From: a candidate division KSB1 bacterium | GTDB taxonomy: Bacteria; Zhuqueibacterota; JdFR-76; DREG01 | Direction: 5' to 3' | DNA length: 63,710 nucleotides | NCBI GenBank assembly: GCA_022566355.1 | Contig: JADFJB010000007.1 | Location: 1 to 63,710 of the forward strand | In this document: positions 9,448 to 18,219 of the stretch, piece by piece | How the letters are laid out: each line of letters opens with the position of its first letter | Numbering within the stretch: position 1 is the first letter of the stretch | Translations under genes and position numbers: made by a program | The notes under the pieces: model-generated | What the model saw: the letters and a program-made list of their open reading frames with translations, nothing else | What the model was told of the DNA's origin: nothing | Database searches by the model: none

Positions 9448-9843
9448 TTATTCACTAAGCTCCATTAATACACCAAAAGTCGATTTCGGATGCAGAAATG
9501 CAACCTGGTTTCCACCGGCTCCTGTTTTAACTGTTTTGTCAATAAGCTCGACGCCCATTTCTTCCATCCTGATCAACTCGCCAGCAAGGTTCTCTACACG
9601 AAATGCAATATGGTGCATGCCTTCGCCTTTTTTTTCGAGAAATTTCGCAATGGGGCTATCTTCAGTTGTGGGTTCCAGCAATTCGATATGGGTGTCGCCA
9701 ATCGGAAGCATGGCCAGCCGTACTTTTTGATCTGCGATTTCTTCAATTCCGGCATTTTGTAGTCCGAGAACATCTGTGTAAAATTTCAGGCTGGAATCCA
9801 AATCGTGAACGGCTATTGCTATGTGGTCAATTTTTTTAATCAT
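9448..9843 (-). CDS. mce: Methylmalonyl-CoA epimerase
   Basis: At 131 residues it has the standard length. It has the paired VOC motifs of this enzyme: KIDHIAIAVHDL with H7, GDTHIELLEP, MHHIAFRV with H78 and a C-terminal VLMELSE with E128, the expected metal ligands, plus the characteristic LHPKSTFGVL segment. It interconverts R- and S-methylmalonyl-CoA and works with the B12-dependent mutase in propionate/succinate metabolism; the mutase is not in this window. It stands alone, with its stop close to repeat element B. Confidence 0.93.
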   Translation of the reverse strand: MIKKIDHIAIAVHDLDSSLKFYTDVLGLQNAGIEEIADQKVRLAMLPIGDTHIELLEPTTEDSPIAKFLEKKGEGMHHIAFRVENLAGELIRMEEMGVELIDKTVKTGAGGNQVAFLHPKSTFGVLMELSE

Positions 9844-10163
9844 TATTAACTCTGGTTAAATTTGAGTTGTTTATCATTTTGAGCTGTCTTGAAAATCAGT
9901 CACTGTGTCGCAGAGGACACAGCACGGTAACGCCGCAACCAATTCATAAAAGCCACGGATTTTCACGGATAAAATCCGTCTAGAAACAAATTAACAGCCA
10001 TTACATGCAATTTTAAATTTGTAGAAATTTATTATAAGTGAAAAGTGAATTAAAGCTCCATTTATTAAAACTTGTGCGCCTACTGGCGTATCCGTGTTTT
10101 ATCCGCGTAAATCAGTGGCAATATTATTGTTTGGTTTTTTAATCGCAGGGTGCACGTAAAAAA
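9844..10163. other. Intergenic region holding a palindromic repeat
   Basis: About 320 bases without a gene. Most of it is the inverted repeat at 9952-10119. Just before it is a short hairpin-like stretch (GTGTCGCAGAGGACAC) near 9904. Confidence 0.5.
9952..10119. repeat. Inverted repeat ending in GCCACGGATT-type sequence
   Basis: The left end GCCACGGATTTTCACGGATA pairs with the inverse of the right end (TATCCGCGTAAATCAGTGGC) with about three mismatches over 22 bases. A related element lies at 11590-11671, so this is a dispersed intergenic palindrome family. It carries no gene. Confidence 0.75.
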
Positions 10164-10580
10164 TCATCCACTAATCCGTTTCCTCTTCTGTAATGCCATC
10201 TCCCTTTCTCCTTTCAGATGATCCAATAACTGCAGTAACATTGGCAGGCAAATCATCACATAGAAGAATCCGGAATAACTGCCGGGTATATTTTCTTCTC
10301 GATAAACAAGGGCGATTGTAATTAATAGCCCATAGGATAAAAATAGAATAGAAACCCATTTTACCCTGCCATAAGCGTGGTGGCCGTTTTGGAAAAGATC
10401 ATAGCCTACGAGTAAAACAATAAACAAAAACAATAATTGCAGGAAAAGAGTAAAGGTCAACGAAAATGCGGCGAGTGAGAATTCCTGCTTAAAGCCATTT
10501 GTGTTTAACTCATAAATATGAAAAAAATGGTTTATGACCAAAAAGGAATAAAAAACAAGGATTTTGCTCGAGCGGCTCAT
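10164..10580 (-). CDS. Small membrane protein of unknown function
   Basis: Starting at ATG 10580 (MSRSSKILVF) gives 138 residues with about four hydrophobic helices and a basic C-terminal tail (LQKRKRISG). A longer upstream start would run into the aldo/keto reductase gene, so the internal ATG 16 bases after that gene's stop is preferred. I recognise no family motif. It is probably co-transcribed with the reductase. Confidence 0.6.
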   Translation of the reverse strand: MSRSSKILVFYSFLVINHFFHIYELNTNGFKQEFSLAAFSLTFTLFLQLLFLFIVLLVGYDLFQNGHHAYGRVKWVSILFLSYGLLITIALVYREENIPGSYSGFFYVMICLPMLLQLLDHLKGEREMALQKRKRISG

Positions 10581-10596
10581 ATGAATAGTTCGAATA

Positions 10597-11568
10597 TTAA
10601 TCCAGATAAAAATTTCGCTGCCAGGCATGCTCGGCCAGTCGTTTGATCGTTTCGGAAGACAATTTATTCTTTTCTGAAATTGAGCAATTTGACTGGGCAT
10701 GGCTTACGGTTCGCATGCCCGGGATGATTGTCGAAACGGCGTCAAATCCCAGGCAGAATTTCAACGCCAGTTCTGGCAAAGTTTCTGTTTCCGGGCCAAG
10801 AAAGTTCTCCAGCTTTTTAGTGCGTTCTTCAACCTGAAGTTTACGATCACCGGCAAAATAGGAATTGCGGAAATCACCCGAAGGGAATGTCGTATTGCGA
10901 TCGATTTTGCCGGTCAGTCCGCCTTCATCCAGGGAAACACGAACGATGACACCGATATTATGCTCCACACAAGCCGGAAACAACCTGGCCGCTGGTGATT
11001 GATCGAAAATATTGAAAATAACCTGTACGCTGTCTACCAATCCTGATTCAATTAAGCGGACGGCATTTTCCGGCTGGTGATCGTTGATGGAAATGCCAAA
11101 GTATTGAATCTTTCCATCTTGCTTCAATTGATCGATTGGGGCAACCCAATCAGGTTCAGATAACCACTCATCATTCCACACGTGCAATTGCAGCAAATCA
11201 ATGCAATCGACATCCAGGTTCTTCAGTGATTTTTCAGCACAAATCGTCACATGATCCGGTGGGAATACCTGGTCTATAGAAATACCGGGTTGGGCCGGCC
11301 ATTTGAAATTTTTTGGTGGAACTTTGCTTGCCACATAAATGCGCTCGGATCTTTCTTTTAAAATTTTGGAAATCAATTGTTCGCTGTGGCCGTTACCATA
11401 AACCAGGGCCGTGTCAATAAAATTCAAACCAAGATCGATGGCCGTGTGTAAAGCCCGCAGGGATTCGGGGTCTTCGGCGCCCTTCCATAATGTCTTGCCA
11501 ATTCCCCAGGCGCCGAAACCGATTTCCGATATTTGAAGTTTAGTTCTTCCTAAGGATCGATAATTCAC
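10597..11568 (-). CDS. Aldo/keto reductase
   Basis: The 323-residue protein has the AKR barrel signature and catalytic tetrad: D52 in FIDTALVYG, Y57, K82 in VASKV and H129 in LLQLHVWND. It begins MNYRSLGRTKLQISEIGFGAW, typical of the Tas/YghZ-like bacterial branch. Later motifs are GISINDHQPENA and the NADPH-site region near STIIPGMRT. It should reduce an aldehyde or ketone with NADPH in the cytoplasm; the substrate cannot be told from sequence. Confidence 0.9.
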   Translation of the reverse strand: MNYRSLGRTKLQISEIGFGAWGIGKTLWKGAEDPESLRALHTAIDLGLNFIDTALVYGNGHSEQLISKILKERSERIYVASKVPPKNFKWPAQPGISIDQVFPPDHVTICAEKSLKNLDVDCIDLLQLHVWNDEWLSEPDWVAPIDQLKQDGKIQYFGISINDHQPENAVRLIESGLVDSVQVIFNIFDQSPAARLFPACVEHNIGVIVRVSLDEGGLTGKIDRNTTFPSGDFRNSYFAGDRKLQVEERTKKLENFLGPETETLPELALKFCLGFDAVSTIIPGMRTVSHAQSNCSISEKNKLSSETIKRLAEHAWQRNFYLD

Positions 11569-11589
11569 AATGCCTCCAATAAATTATTA

Positions 11590-11671
11590 GCCACTGATTT
11601 ACACAGATGAACACTGATTCTATCAAAAAATAAAATATTTTATCCGTGTTTAATCAGTGTTAATCCGTGGC
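11590..11671. repeat. Inverted repeat ending in GCCACTGATT-type sequence
   Basis: The left arm GCCACTGATTTACACAGATG is followed by AACACTGATT; the right arm reads AATCAGTGTTAATCCGTGGC. Together they form an 82-base imperfect palindrome related to 9952-10119. It lies between the aldo/keto reductase gene and the GNAT gene. Confidence 0.75.
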
Positions 11672-11798
11672 TCCATTTGTTTTCTCTGAGATTCTAAGCC
11701 ACTCAAAACAACATAGAGCCAATTTTTTTAATTCTTCCTCATTACATGGAATATATTCCTTCATTAGTTTTATTCTTTGAGTCTTAGAGACTTCGAGG

Positions 11799-12220
11799 CT
11801 AAATATTTACTCGAGAATAAATATCCGGATCGCTGATTTCCATCAGGTAGTCCGGAACCTTTAATTGCACAAAGCCAAATTTTTCATAAAACAATTGGGC
11901 ATCTTCGGTCGCCAACATCCATCTGCGCAATCCCGACAATTCGGGATAAGCCATTTTGCCAAACCCAACCCCTGAAAAGGCTCAAGAATGAAAACATCAC
12001 CCAGGTAGGCAAATGTTGCGTAATCCGTAACCACCCGGGCAAACCCGACTTGCTCGGCCGCGTTGTAGACGCCAAAACAAACAGAATTTTCGATGGACTT
12101 TTCAACAATGTCAATTGGAATATTTTTGGACCAATATGCATCTTGTAAAAAATGATGAATTAGCTCAAGGTCGAGTAATGATTTGTCGGTGCTGATATGG
12201 AATTCTTCTTGTAGTTTCAT
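11799..12220 (-). pseudogene. GNAT family N-acetyltransferase, disrupted
   Basis: The first frame gives a GNAT N-terminal half: FLQDAYWSKNIP, CFGVY, QVGFARVVTDYATFAYLGD and the acetyl-CoA site region EPFQGLGLAKWL. It then leaves frame. The other frame continues PELSGLRRWMLATEDAQLFY and EKFGFVQLK to the stop at 11799. Compared with the family about six residues are missing at the break, so a deletion of roughly 19 bases is more likely than a single-base error. The break coincides with the hairpin ATCCCGACAATTCGGGAT (11930-11947). ATG 12220 is preferred over an upstream GTG. Confidence 0.75.
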
Positions 12221-12667
12221 AGAGTTCACGGGGTAAATTATTAAAGTTAATTTAATGAATCAGGATTTATGTTTCAATAGGTTTGTTGGGGAACGTGGGG
12301 ATTGAGAATGGTTAATGGTAGATGCATATAACGGCAAATGTTAAACTGACTTAAACTGCGGTAGTGAAAGTGATAGAAAGTACAAAATTTGACCAAAATC
12401 GCTCTGAAATTCCCCAAAAGCAACGGCTGTTTAAATCTAGCTTGAACAAAAGTTTATGTGTTTTTTCCAAAAACTTGTCTGTCTTTTACAGGTAGAGCTA
12501 GGACGGTTGAAAGCTCAAGTATTATCATAGCCCTATACCGTAAAACGTACTATATTTAATACCTACATCAAAACACGAACCAAACCGCACTGAAAGTCAA
12601 CTACCACCGCCTGAGGCAGTGGTTTGATATATTTCGCCCTGAAAGGTGCGTTGTTTTCATGTTCGGT
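12221..12667. other. Gene-free region with one strong hairpin
   Basis: About 450 bases without a credible gene. The clearest structure is the hairpin at 12603-12623 (arms ACCAC..GCC and GGC..GTGGT around TGA). Such hairpins are common in dispersed elements and at IS200/IS605-type ends, but I see no transposase. Confidence 0.4.
12603..12623. repeat. Hairpin (possible dispersed REP-like or IS-end element)
   Basis: Arms ACCAC-C-GCC and GGC-A-GTGGT enclose the loop TGA; only one internal position fails to pair. There is no T-run right after it, so it is not a standard terminator. Confidence 0.5.
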
Positions 12668-12850
12668 TTACTTAAAAAGGCTTAGTTGCTGCCTTTCTAC
12701 GTGATGGCATTCCATCTTGCCAACAGAAAGAATCCCGGCGGTAATACCTGCTTCTCGGAGCCTGGGACGCTCCTCGGCTAAGGATCTAGAAAACAACAAG
12801 AGCAAGATGCCAAATAATAAACTTCTAAATAGTATCGTTGAATTTCTCAT
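12668..12850 (-). pseudogene. N-terminal remnant resembling an exported P1-family (DmpA) peptidase
   Basis: From ATG 12850 the frame encodes a signal peptide (RSLLFGILLLLFSRSLAEE) followed by RPRLREAGITAGILSVGK, like the first residues of P1-family aminopeptidases, where RPRxRxxGIxxGxLPxG is conserved. The next residues do not match and the frame stops after 61 codons, against about 350 in the family. It is most likely the head of a truncated gene; a short lead peptide cannot be excluded. Confidence 0.45.
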
Positions 12851-12865
12851 GGATCCTCCAACCAT

Positions 12866-13202
12866 TAATAGTGATAATAATGTTCAGACGAGGAAAACTA
12901 CCAGTAATGTATGTAAATATATAATAGTAAAGCTGACTTGACAGTCATCCAAAAAGATGGCAAGTCTATGGACAAAAAAACTTGAATTTTTCACCAAACT
13001 TGCTTATAATGGTTGCCACATAATTCAGACGAAAAGCTTCGAATACTGCCATCTTCTACAAGGATTTGATTTTGCCAATTTTGTGGAAGATTCGTCCTAA
13101 CATTATCGCGAGTTTTAATTTTAACGACGGGGCTTCTCTATGACGCGTGAATTTTCATCATTTCACAGCACATAAATAAGCAATAATGAGAGGAAAATCG
13201 CA
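12866..13202. other. Upstream region of the TldD-like operon
   Basis: About 340 bases without a gene. It must contain the promoter of the TldD-like genes. A GAGG ribosome site lies just before ATG 13203. I see no clear operator. Confidence 0.35.
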
Positions 13203-14927
13203 ATGCGCTTCTCTTATAAATGGCCAGGACGCTATCTTATTTTTGTAGCCCTTATTATCCTATCAGGCACGCCAGCTCTTTTAAATGCACAGAACCCCCT
13301 TCTTGATTTGCTGGTGGAAGAGCTGGATCGTGAAAAGACGGAACTGCAAAAGCAGGAAGTCCCACCCTATTTCATTAGTTACTCGGTGAGCGATGTACAT
13401 AGGACTTCGGTGACCGCATCATTCGGATCGCTAACGCGTTCGAATAGCTCCGATAGACGGCTGCTTTCCGTAAATGTGCGGATTGGCGATTATCAGTTAG
13501 ACAATACCCACGAGATTCGGGGCGACCCTTTTAGTCAGATTATGTTTCGCATCGGCGGCTTGAAGCGCATTGCCCAAGAGGACAACCCGGATGCGATTCG
13601 GTCAGCTTTATGGCAGGAGACCAACAAGCAATACCGAGAGGCGGTTGAGCGCTATACAAAAGTAAAAGCAAATGTGGCGGTTAAGGTCGCTGAAGAAGAT
13701 ACATCCGCTGATTTTTCTATGGAGCCTGAGCCAACAGTTTATTACGAACCACCTGTTAATGTAGCTGAGATGCTTGGCAGCCGCACAAAGTGGGAATCGA
13801 AGGTCAAAAAATACACGGAGCCGTTCCTGGAGAACGCGGCGATCTATGGTGGAACAGCGACATTTAGCTTCACCATAGAGCGCAAAAATTTGGTTACGAC
13901 CGAAGGGACAAGGCTTTCGCAGAACTTGATCTATTCCAGGCTTTTTGTCACGGGCTTTATTAAATCCGAAGATGGCATGGAACTACCGCTTTACCGCAGT
14001 TATTTTGCCTTCGAGCCAAGTGACCTGCCCAGCGACGAGGAGATTCTCGCCGACGTCAAAGTGATGATCGAAAAACTGGAAGAATTGCGTGATGCGCCGG
14101 TAGTCGATCCGTACACCGGGCCTGCAATTTTGCTGGGGCGCCCCGCCGGGGTCTTTTTCCACGAAATCTTCGGACATCGGATTGAAGGCCACCGCCAAAA
14201 GAGTGAAAAAGAGGGCCAAACCTTTAAAAAGAAAATCGGCGAACAGATCCTTCCCGAACATTTGCAGATCGTGTTCGACCCGACCCGCAAAGAATTCAAG
14301 GGACACCAAATGGTTGGTTTTTACAAATATGATGATGAAGGCGTCAAGGCTCGTCCCGTCAAGGTCGTTGATTCGGGTGTGTTTGAGAGCTTTCTCATGT
14401 CCCGCTCTCCAATCGAAAATTTTACTCGCTCCAACGGTCACGGCCGCGCCCAGGCTGGATTTCGGCCGGTCGCCCGTCAATCCAACCTGCTGGTCGAGTC
14501 CAAGTCACCAGTCTCCGAACAGAAGCTCCGCCAAAAGCTAATCGAAGAATGCAAGAAGCAGGGCAAGACGTTCGGCTTGTTGTTTAAAGACATCCAGGGC
14601 GGATTCACAATTACCGGCCGGACCATTCCAAATGCGTTTAACGTCTTGCCCACCGAAGTTTATCGCATCTATGCCGATGGCAGGCCAGATGAGCTGGTCC
14701 GCGGTGTCGATCTGGTTGGAACGCCCTTGGTGATCCTTTCTATGGTTTCTGAGATCGGCGATCAATATGATATCTTCAACGGTATGTGTAGGGCCGAGTC
14801 CGGCAGTGTGCCGGTTTCGGCAGTCTCCCCGGCATTGCTGTTAACGCAGATCGAAGTACAGAAGAAAAGCAAGTCGCAAGAGCGTCAGCCGATTCTACCG
14901 AGGCCGGATGCCGACCGCTCGATGTAG
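13203..14927 (+). CDS. Exported TldD-like metallopeptidase (active-site subunit)
   Basis: The 574-residue protein starts with a signal peptide ending near LLNAQ (about residue 30). Its second half carries the TldD zinc motif HEIFGH (H320, E321, H325) in the context GRPAGVFFHEIFGH, the region SPIENFTRSNGHGRAQ, and a late C529 in FNGMCRAESGSVPVS, matching the third zinc ligand of TldD. Family proteins degrade unfolded peptides and mature microcins as TldD/TldE heterodimers. Cytoplasmic TldD has no signal peptide, so this is an exported variant. It is followed after 71 bases by a paralogue without metal ligands. The gene is GC-rich compared with its surroundings. Confidence 0.88.
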   Translation: MRFSYKWPGRYLIFVALIILSGTPALLNAQNPLLDLLVEELDREKTELQKQEVPPYFISYSVSDVHRTSVTASFGSLTRSNSSDRRLLSVNVRIGDYQLDNTHEIRGDPFSQIMFRIGGLKRIAQEDNPDAIRSALWQETNKQYREAVERYTKVKANVAVKVAEEDTSADFSMEPEPTVYYEPPVNVAEMLGSRTKWESKVKKYTEPFLENAAIYGGTATFSFTIERKNLVTTEGTRLSQNLIYSRLFVTGFIKSEDGMELPLYRSYFAFEPSDLPSDEEILADVKVMIEKLEELRDAPVVDPYTGPAILLGRPAGVFFHEIFGHRIEGHRQKSEKEGQTFKKKIGEQILPEHLQIVFDPTRKEFKGHQMVGFYKYDDEGVKARPVKVVDSGVFESFLMSRSPIENFTRSNGHGRAQAGFRPVARQSNLLVESKSPVSEQKLRQKLIEECKKQGKTFGLLFKDIQGGFTITGRTIPNAFNVLPTEVYRIYADGRPDELVRGVDLVGTPLVILSMVSEIGDQYDIFNGMCRAESGSVPVSAVSPALLLTQIEVQKKSKSQERQPILPRPDADRSM

Positions 14928-14998
14928 AGTAAAATGCCTGGTTGGTCGGTGTAAACAGCAATCTTCTACATGAAAGCCTATAACCATTGGGTGATGTT

Positions 14999-16858
14999 AT
15001 GAGAATGAAAATGCAAGGATTCATCCTTTCTTTGATTTCACTGTTTATCGCTATTGGCGCTTTGGTGCCGGTTCATGGACAAACAACGCGCGAAATCATC
15101 ATGCGCGCCATGAAGGATGAACTGGCCCGCAATATGGAAAGACTTAAACTTGAAAATTTGGAACGGCCATTTTTTATTTCTTACACCATCAGCGATGCCA
15201 GGACTATGGAAGTGACCGCTACCCTTGGTGCCGTCGTGCAGTCCAGTGAAAACCACATTCGCAATCACAACGTGCGCGTTATGGTAGGCGACTATTCGCG
15301 CAACGACGAGAACTTTCGCGACATCAGCGGCGGGTTTCGATCAACCATGTTGGGAGCCTCCGCGCGAATCCCTTTGGAGGACGACTACGACGGCATTCGG
15401 CGAGCCTTATGGATCGCTACTGATAATGTTTACAAAAGGGCCTCCGAACAGTATGAACGAAAAATTGCCGCGCTGGAGCAGCAATCGCTTTCCGCGGAGG
15501 AAGCGGAACTGGAAGATTTCAGCAGGGCGCCAGTCGTCGAATACACGGCTCCACCTCGCACTTTCAAAATGAATCAAAACGAATGGGAGGAGATCGCCAA
15601 GGAACTATCCGGGTCATTCCTTGACTATCCGGATATTCATTCCTCCCAGGTGCGGATCTATTTCTTTCAGGGCGATCTATTCTTCATGAATAGCGAAGGG
15701 AGCAAGGTCGTTCAACCCCTCACCCTGGCAGCGGTGCAGGTTAATGCTGCAACGCAGGCAGTCGACGGCAAGCCGGTGACGAATCACCAACTCTATTATG
15801 CTGCGCAGCCTGATGAATTGCCTCCTTTGAATTCCGTCAAGCGTGGCGTGCGCCACATGGCAGAGGAACTGGCCGCCTTACGAACCGCACCGGTCTTCGA
15901 GGATTCCTACACCGGGCCTATTATGTTCGAGGGCCAGGCGGTAATGGAGTTTTTTGCTCAGCGCTTTTTCAGTGGCTCAGGCGGGCTTCTCGCCTTTCGC
16001 CGGCCGACATTCAGCGATCCACGGATAAGCGCTTTTATGGGCAGGAGTCAGGGTCAACCTTTAGACGACAATATCGGCAGGCGAATCGTGTCACGCGATC
16101 TGACGATTAAAGCCACACCAAGGCTAAAAAATTATTCAGGCCAAAAGTTGATTGGCAGTTTTCACGTTGACACTGAGGGCGTCCAGCCTCCCGACGAAAT
16201 CGTTTTGGTGGAAAACGGTTTATTGAAGACACTGCTAAACAACCGGACTCCAACGCCAAAAGTGAAAGAATCCAACGGGCATCAGCGGCCGGTAATGGGC
16301 AGCTCCGCCATAACCACGCGACTTGGTCCCGGCGTCATTTCCGTGAGTACTTCAAAAGGAATGTCCGAATCGGAAATGAAGGATGAACTCCTGCAGCTAG
16401 CAAAGGACGAGGGATTGGAATATGGGATTGTGGTGCGCAAACTGACTGCTTCCGTGTCAGGCGCAGAAGCGCGCCTCGATCCATTTGCATTCCTGTCAAT
16501 GGGCCAAGGCGGACAGCAGGGGGCTTCACTCACCAAACCAGTTCTCGTCTACAAGGTCTACGTTGAAGATGGACGCGAGGAGTTAGTACGCTCCGTAAAG
16601 CTTGGCAGCTTATCGATAAGCTCCCTGCGGAGGATGGCGGGCGCGTCGGAGAAACGGGTGGTCTATAATACCCTGGTGTCGGGAGGAGCCAGCAGTTCGG
16701 GTTTCCTCGCCTTTATGGCACCAACATCCCGCAGGGGAGTCCCGGCTTCGTTTATTGTGCCGCAGGCCTTGATTCTGAAAGAGCTGGAAGTCAAAAAGGA
16801 TAAACAAGGCTACACCCCAAAGCTCCCTGTGGTTGCAAGCCCTTTAGTTCGAAACTGA
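14999..16858 (+). CDS. Exported TldD/TldE-like protein lacking metal ligands
   Basis: About 619 residues with a signal peptide (FILSLISLFIAIGALVPVHGQ). It aligns throughout with the preceding protein: FFISYTISDARTMEVTATLG, SYTGPIMFEG, SNGHQRPVMGSS and REELVRSVKLGSLS. Where the partner has HEIFGH this one has FFAQRF, and the late Cys is also lost (LVSGGASSSG). It therefore should not bind zinc and may play the TldE role in an exported heterodimer. ATG 14999 is chosen; a TTG twelve bases upstream is possible. Gene order, spacing and shared GC richness suggest one operon. Confidence 0.82.
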   Translation: MRMKMQGFILSLISLFIAIGALVPVHGQTTREIIMRAMKDELARNMERLKLENLERPFFISYTISDARTMEVTATLGAVVQSSENHIRNHNVRVMVGDYSRNDENFRDISGGFRSTMLGASARIPLEDDYDGIRRALWIATDNVYKRASEQYERKIAALEQQSLSAEEAELEDFSRAPVVEYTAPPRTFKMNQNEWEEIAKELSGSFLDYPDIHSSQVRIYFFQGDLFFMNSEGSKVVQPLTLAAVQVNAATQAVDGKPVTNHQLYYAAQPDELPPLNSVKRGVRHMAEELAALRTAPVFEDSYTGPIMFEGQAVMEFFAQRFFSGSGGLLAFRRPTFSDPRISAFMGRSQGQPLDDNIGRRIVSRDLTIKATPRLKNYSGQKLIGSFHVDTEGVQPPDEIVLVENGLLKTLLNNRTPTPKVKESNGHQRPVMGSSAITTRLGPGVISVSTSKGMSESEMKDELLQLAKDEGLEYGIVVRKLTASVSGAEARLDPFAFLSMGQGGQQGASLTKPVLVYKVYVEDGREELVRSVKLGSLSISSLRRMAGASEKRVVYNTLVSGGASSSGFLAFMAPTSRRGVPASFIVPQALILKELEVKKDKQGYTPKLPVVASPLVRN

Positions 16859-17110
16859 CTCAGACATCAACGCTCACCTTCTTTCAATAATACAGCCTGA
16901 AATGTCATCCCATCGGAATCTATTTTGCTAATTTTTACTTACGATTTTACTATTCCCTTTTTATGGAGTAGATCCCATCGTGCGATGGGATAACATAAAT
17001 TGGGAAATTTTAAGCTTGAGCCGACTCTAAAAAAAGATGGATCAATGAGCAATGACAATGATCAATGACCAAATGAGCAATGAATATATATGTGAGCAAT
17101 AAGCAGGATT
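16859..17110. other. Intergenic region with a perfect hairpin
   Basis: It holds the hairpin at 16972-16991 and a run of short CAATGA/CAATGAC direct repeats at about 17040-17100. No gene is seen. Confidence 0.4.
16972..16991. repeat. Perfect hairpin downstream of the TldE-like gene
   Basis: ATCCCATCG and CGATGGGAT pair perfectly around TG. No T-run follows on either side, so it is a palindromic repeat rather than a standard terminator. A half-site (CATCCCATCGG) lies 70 bases upstream. Confidence 0.6.
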
Positions 17111-17148
17111 TTATTTACTTGGGCTCGTGGCTTTAATTCGGTAGTTAA
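17106..17148. repeat. Direct repeat, copy 1: antitoxin gene 3' end
   Basis: The first 21 bases (GGATTTTATTTACTTGGGCTC plus neighbours) are identical to 19854-19874, and similarity continues more weakly to about 17148. This copy includes the last codons of the HTH antitoxin gene. Confidence 0.7.
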
Positions 17149-17446
17149 GAATTGATGGTTGTAAACGAAGTAGTTCCAATAATACCTTTGTTGAGCCAGA
17201 TGGCTTTCTTTTCCCCTGCTCCCATTGCCGTACAGAAGACGGACTTACATTGAGTAATTTTGCAAACACACTTTGACTTAATTTCGTTGTCCCTCTTATC
17301 TTTTGAATATCCATGGCATTGATTTCTACTTCAGGAATAATGATTCCTAATTTCTTCAATTCTTTCTCAGAAAATGATGTCTTTGCCCCACTTAGTATGA
17401 GATCTTGAATCGTTTCCCCGATTGCTTCTCTTACGCTTTCTCTCAT
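17111..17446 (-). CDS. HTH antitoxin (HigA/NadS-like)
   Basis: The 111-residue protein has a C-terminal Xre-type helix-turn-helix: IRGTTKLSQSVFAKLLNVS, then PSSVRQWEQGKRKPSG. The N-terminal part (MRESVREAIGETIQDL) is typical of antitoxins encoded after RelE-like toxins. It begins five bases after the toxin stop, so the two are one operon in HigB-HigA order. It should neutralise the toxin and repress its own promoter. Confidence 0.85.
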   Translation of the reverse strand: MRESVREAIGETIQDLILSGAKTSFSEKELKKLGIIIPEVEINAMDIQKIRGTTKLSQSVFAKLLNVSPSSVRQWEQGKRKPSGSTKVLLELLRLQPSILNYRIKATSPSK

Positions 17447-17451
17447 CGTTT

Positions 17452-17817
17452 TTACTCCAAAATAATAAAATTACCTAATTCTATTTGCCTTGAATATTCA
17501 TTAACACTTATCTGCAATAAGTCTTTAGCTAATTTTTTGAAATGCCTCAATTCCTCTTTATCTAAATTATCTTTTTCAGCTTTGGAAAATCCATATACGA
17601 AAATTGCTTTTTCCTTTTCTTTATACACGACAATTGTTCTATACCCACCGCTTTTTCCTTTTCCAATTCCAGGAGTGCGGATCTTATGTAGTCCTGCTCC
17701 TAAATTAATGACATTAAGATTTTTAGATAATGATTCAATAGTTCTAAGCAAAATATCATTGGATATGGAATTCTTTTTTGCCCATTTGTTAAACCATCTT
17801 GTTTTAAGTAATAACAT
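17452..17817 (-). CDS. RelE/HigB-type mRNA interferase toxin
   Basis: This 121-residue protein fits the PF06296-like RelE branch: FKTRWF-like start (LLLKTRWFNKWAKKN), then GLHKIRTPGIGKGKSGGYR, TIVVYKEKEKAIFVYGFSKAE and a final ELRHFKKLAKDLL. The GxGKSGGYR and FVYGF segments are diagnostic. Such toxins cleave ribosome-associated mRNA. Of the toxin-like genes in this window it is the only one with an unbroken frame. Confidence 0.85.
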   Translation of the reverse strand: MLLLKTRWFNKWAKKNSISNDILLRTIESLSKNLNVINLGAGLHKIRTPGIGKGKSGGYRTIVVYKEKEKAIFVYGFSKAEKDNLDKEELRHFKKLAKDLLQISVNEYSRQIELGNFIILE

Positions 17818-18219
17818 ATGAAATATATCACATTGTGATAGGATAATTCAAGTTATCTTTTCTTTTAGCAACGTTTCAATTATTTGGATACTTCGGGAGA
17901 AATGCATACATAGAGCCCCCAATGGTTTATTCTATTTTGAACAAATAAAAGTACCAAGCAGGATGTTAAAAGTCAAGGGAAAAACAATGAGCAATGAGAG
18001 AAGCTACTAACCTGAAAATTACACCGGCACCCCGCCGTCAAGAGAAACCCGATGTTATGTGAAAACAGTCCTTTAAACAGATTCCTTTGTCTATGGTCAT
18101 CAGCCTTCGGAACGACCGAAACTACCCACAAAAAACAGTTAGAACCGCCGCCGTGTCCACACAAAACTAACTCACGCATCTCAAGCCCTCAGCTGAGCGC
18201 CGTAGCCATTAGCACACGA
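17818..18219. other. Gene-free region downstream of the selenoprotein candidate
   Basis: About 400 bases with no credible gene, tRNA or strong terminator. I looked for a tRNA-Sec-like cloverleaf and did not find one. Confidence 0.4.

Noticed and set aside
12603-12623. Hairpin as evidence for an IS200/IS605 element
   Set aside because: No transposase or second end is visible; kept only as a hairpin.
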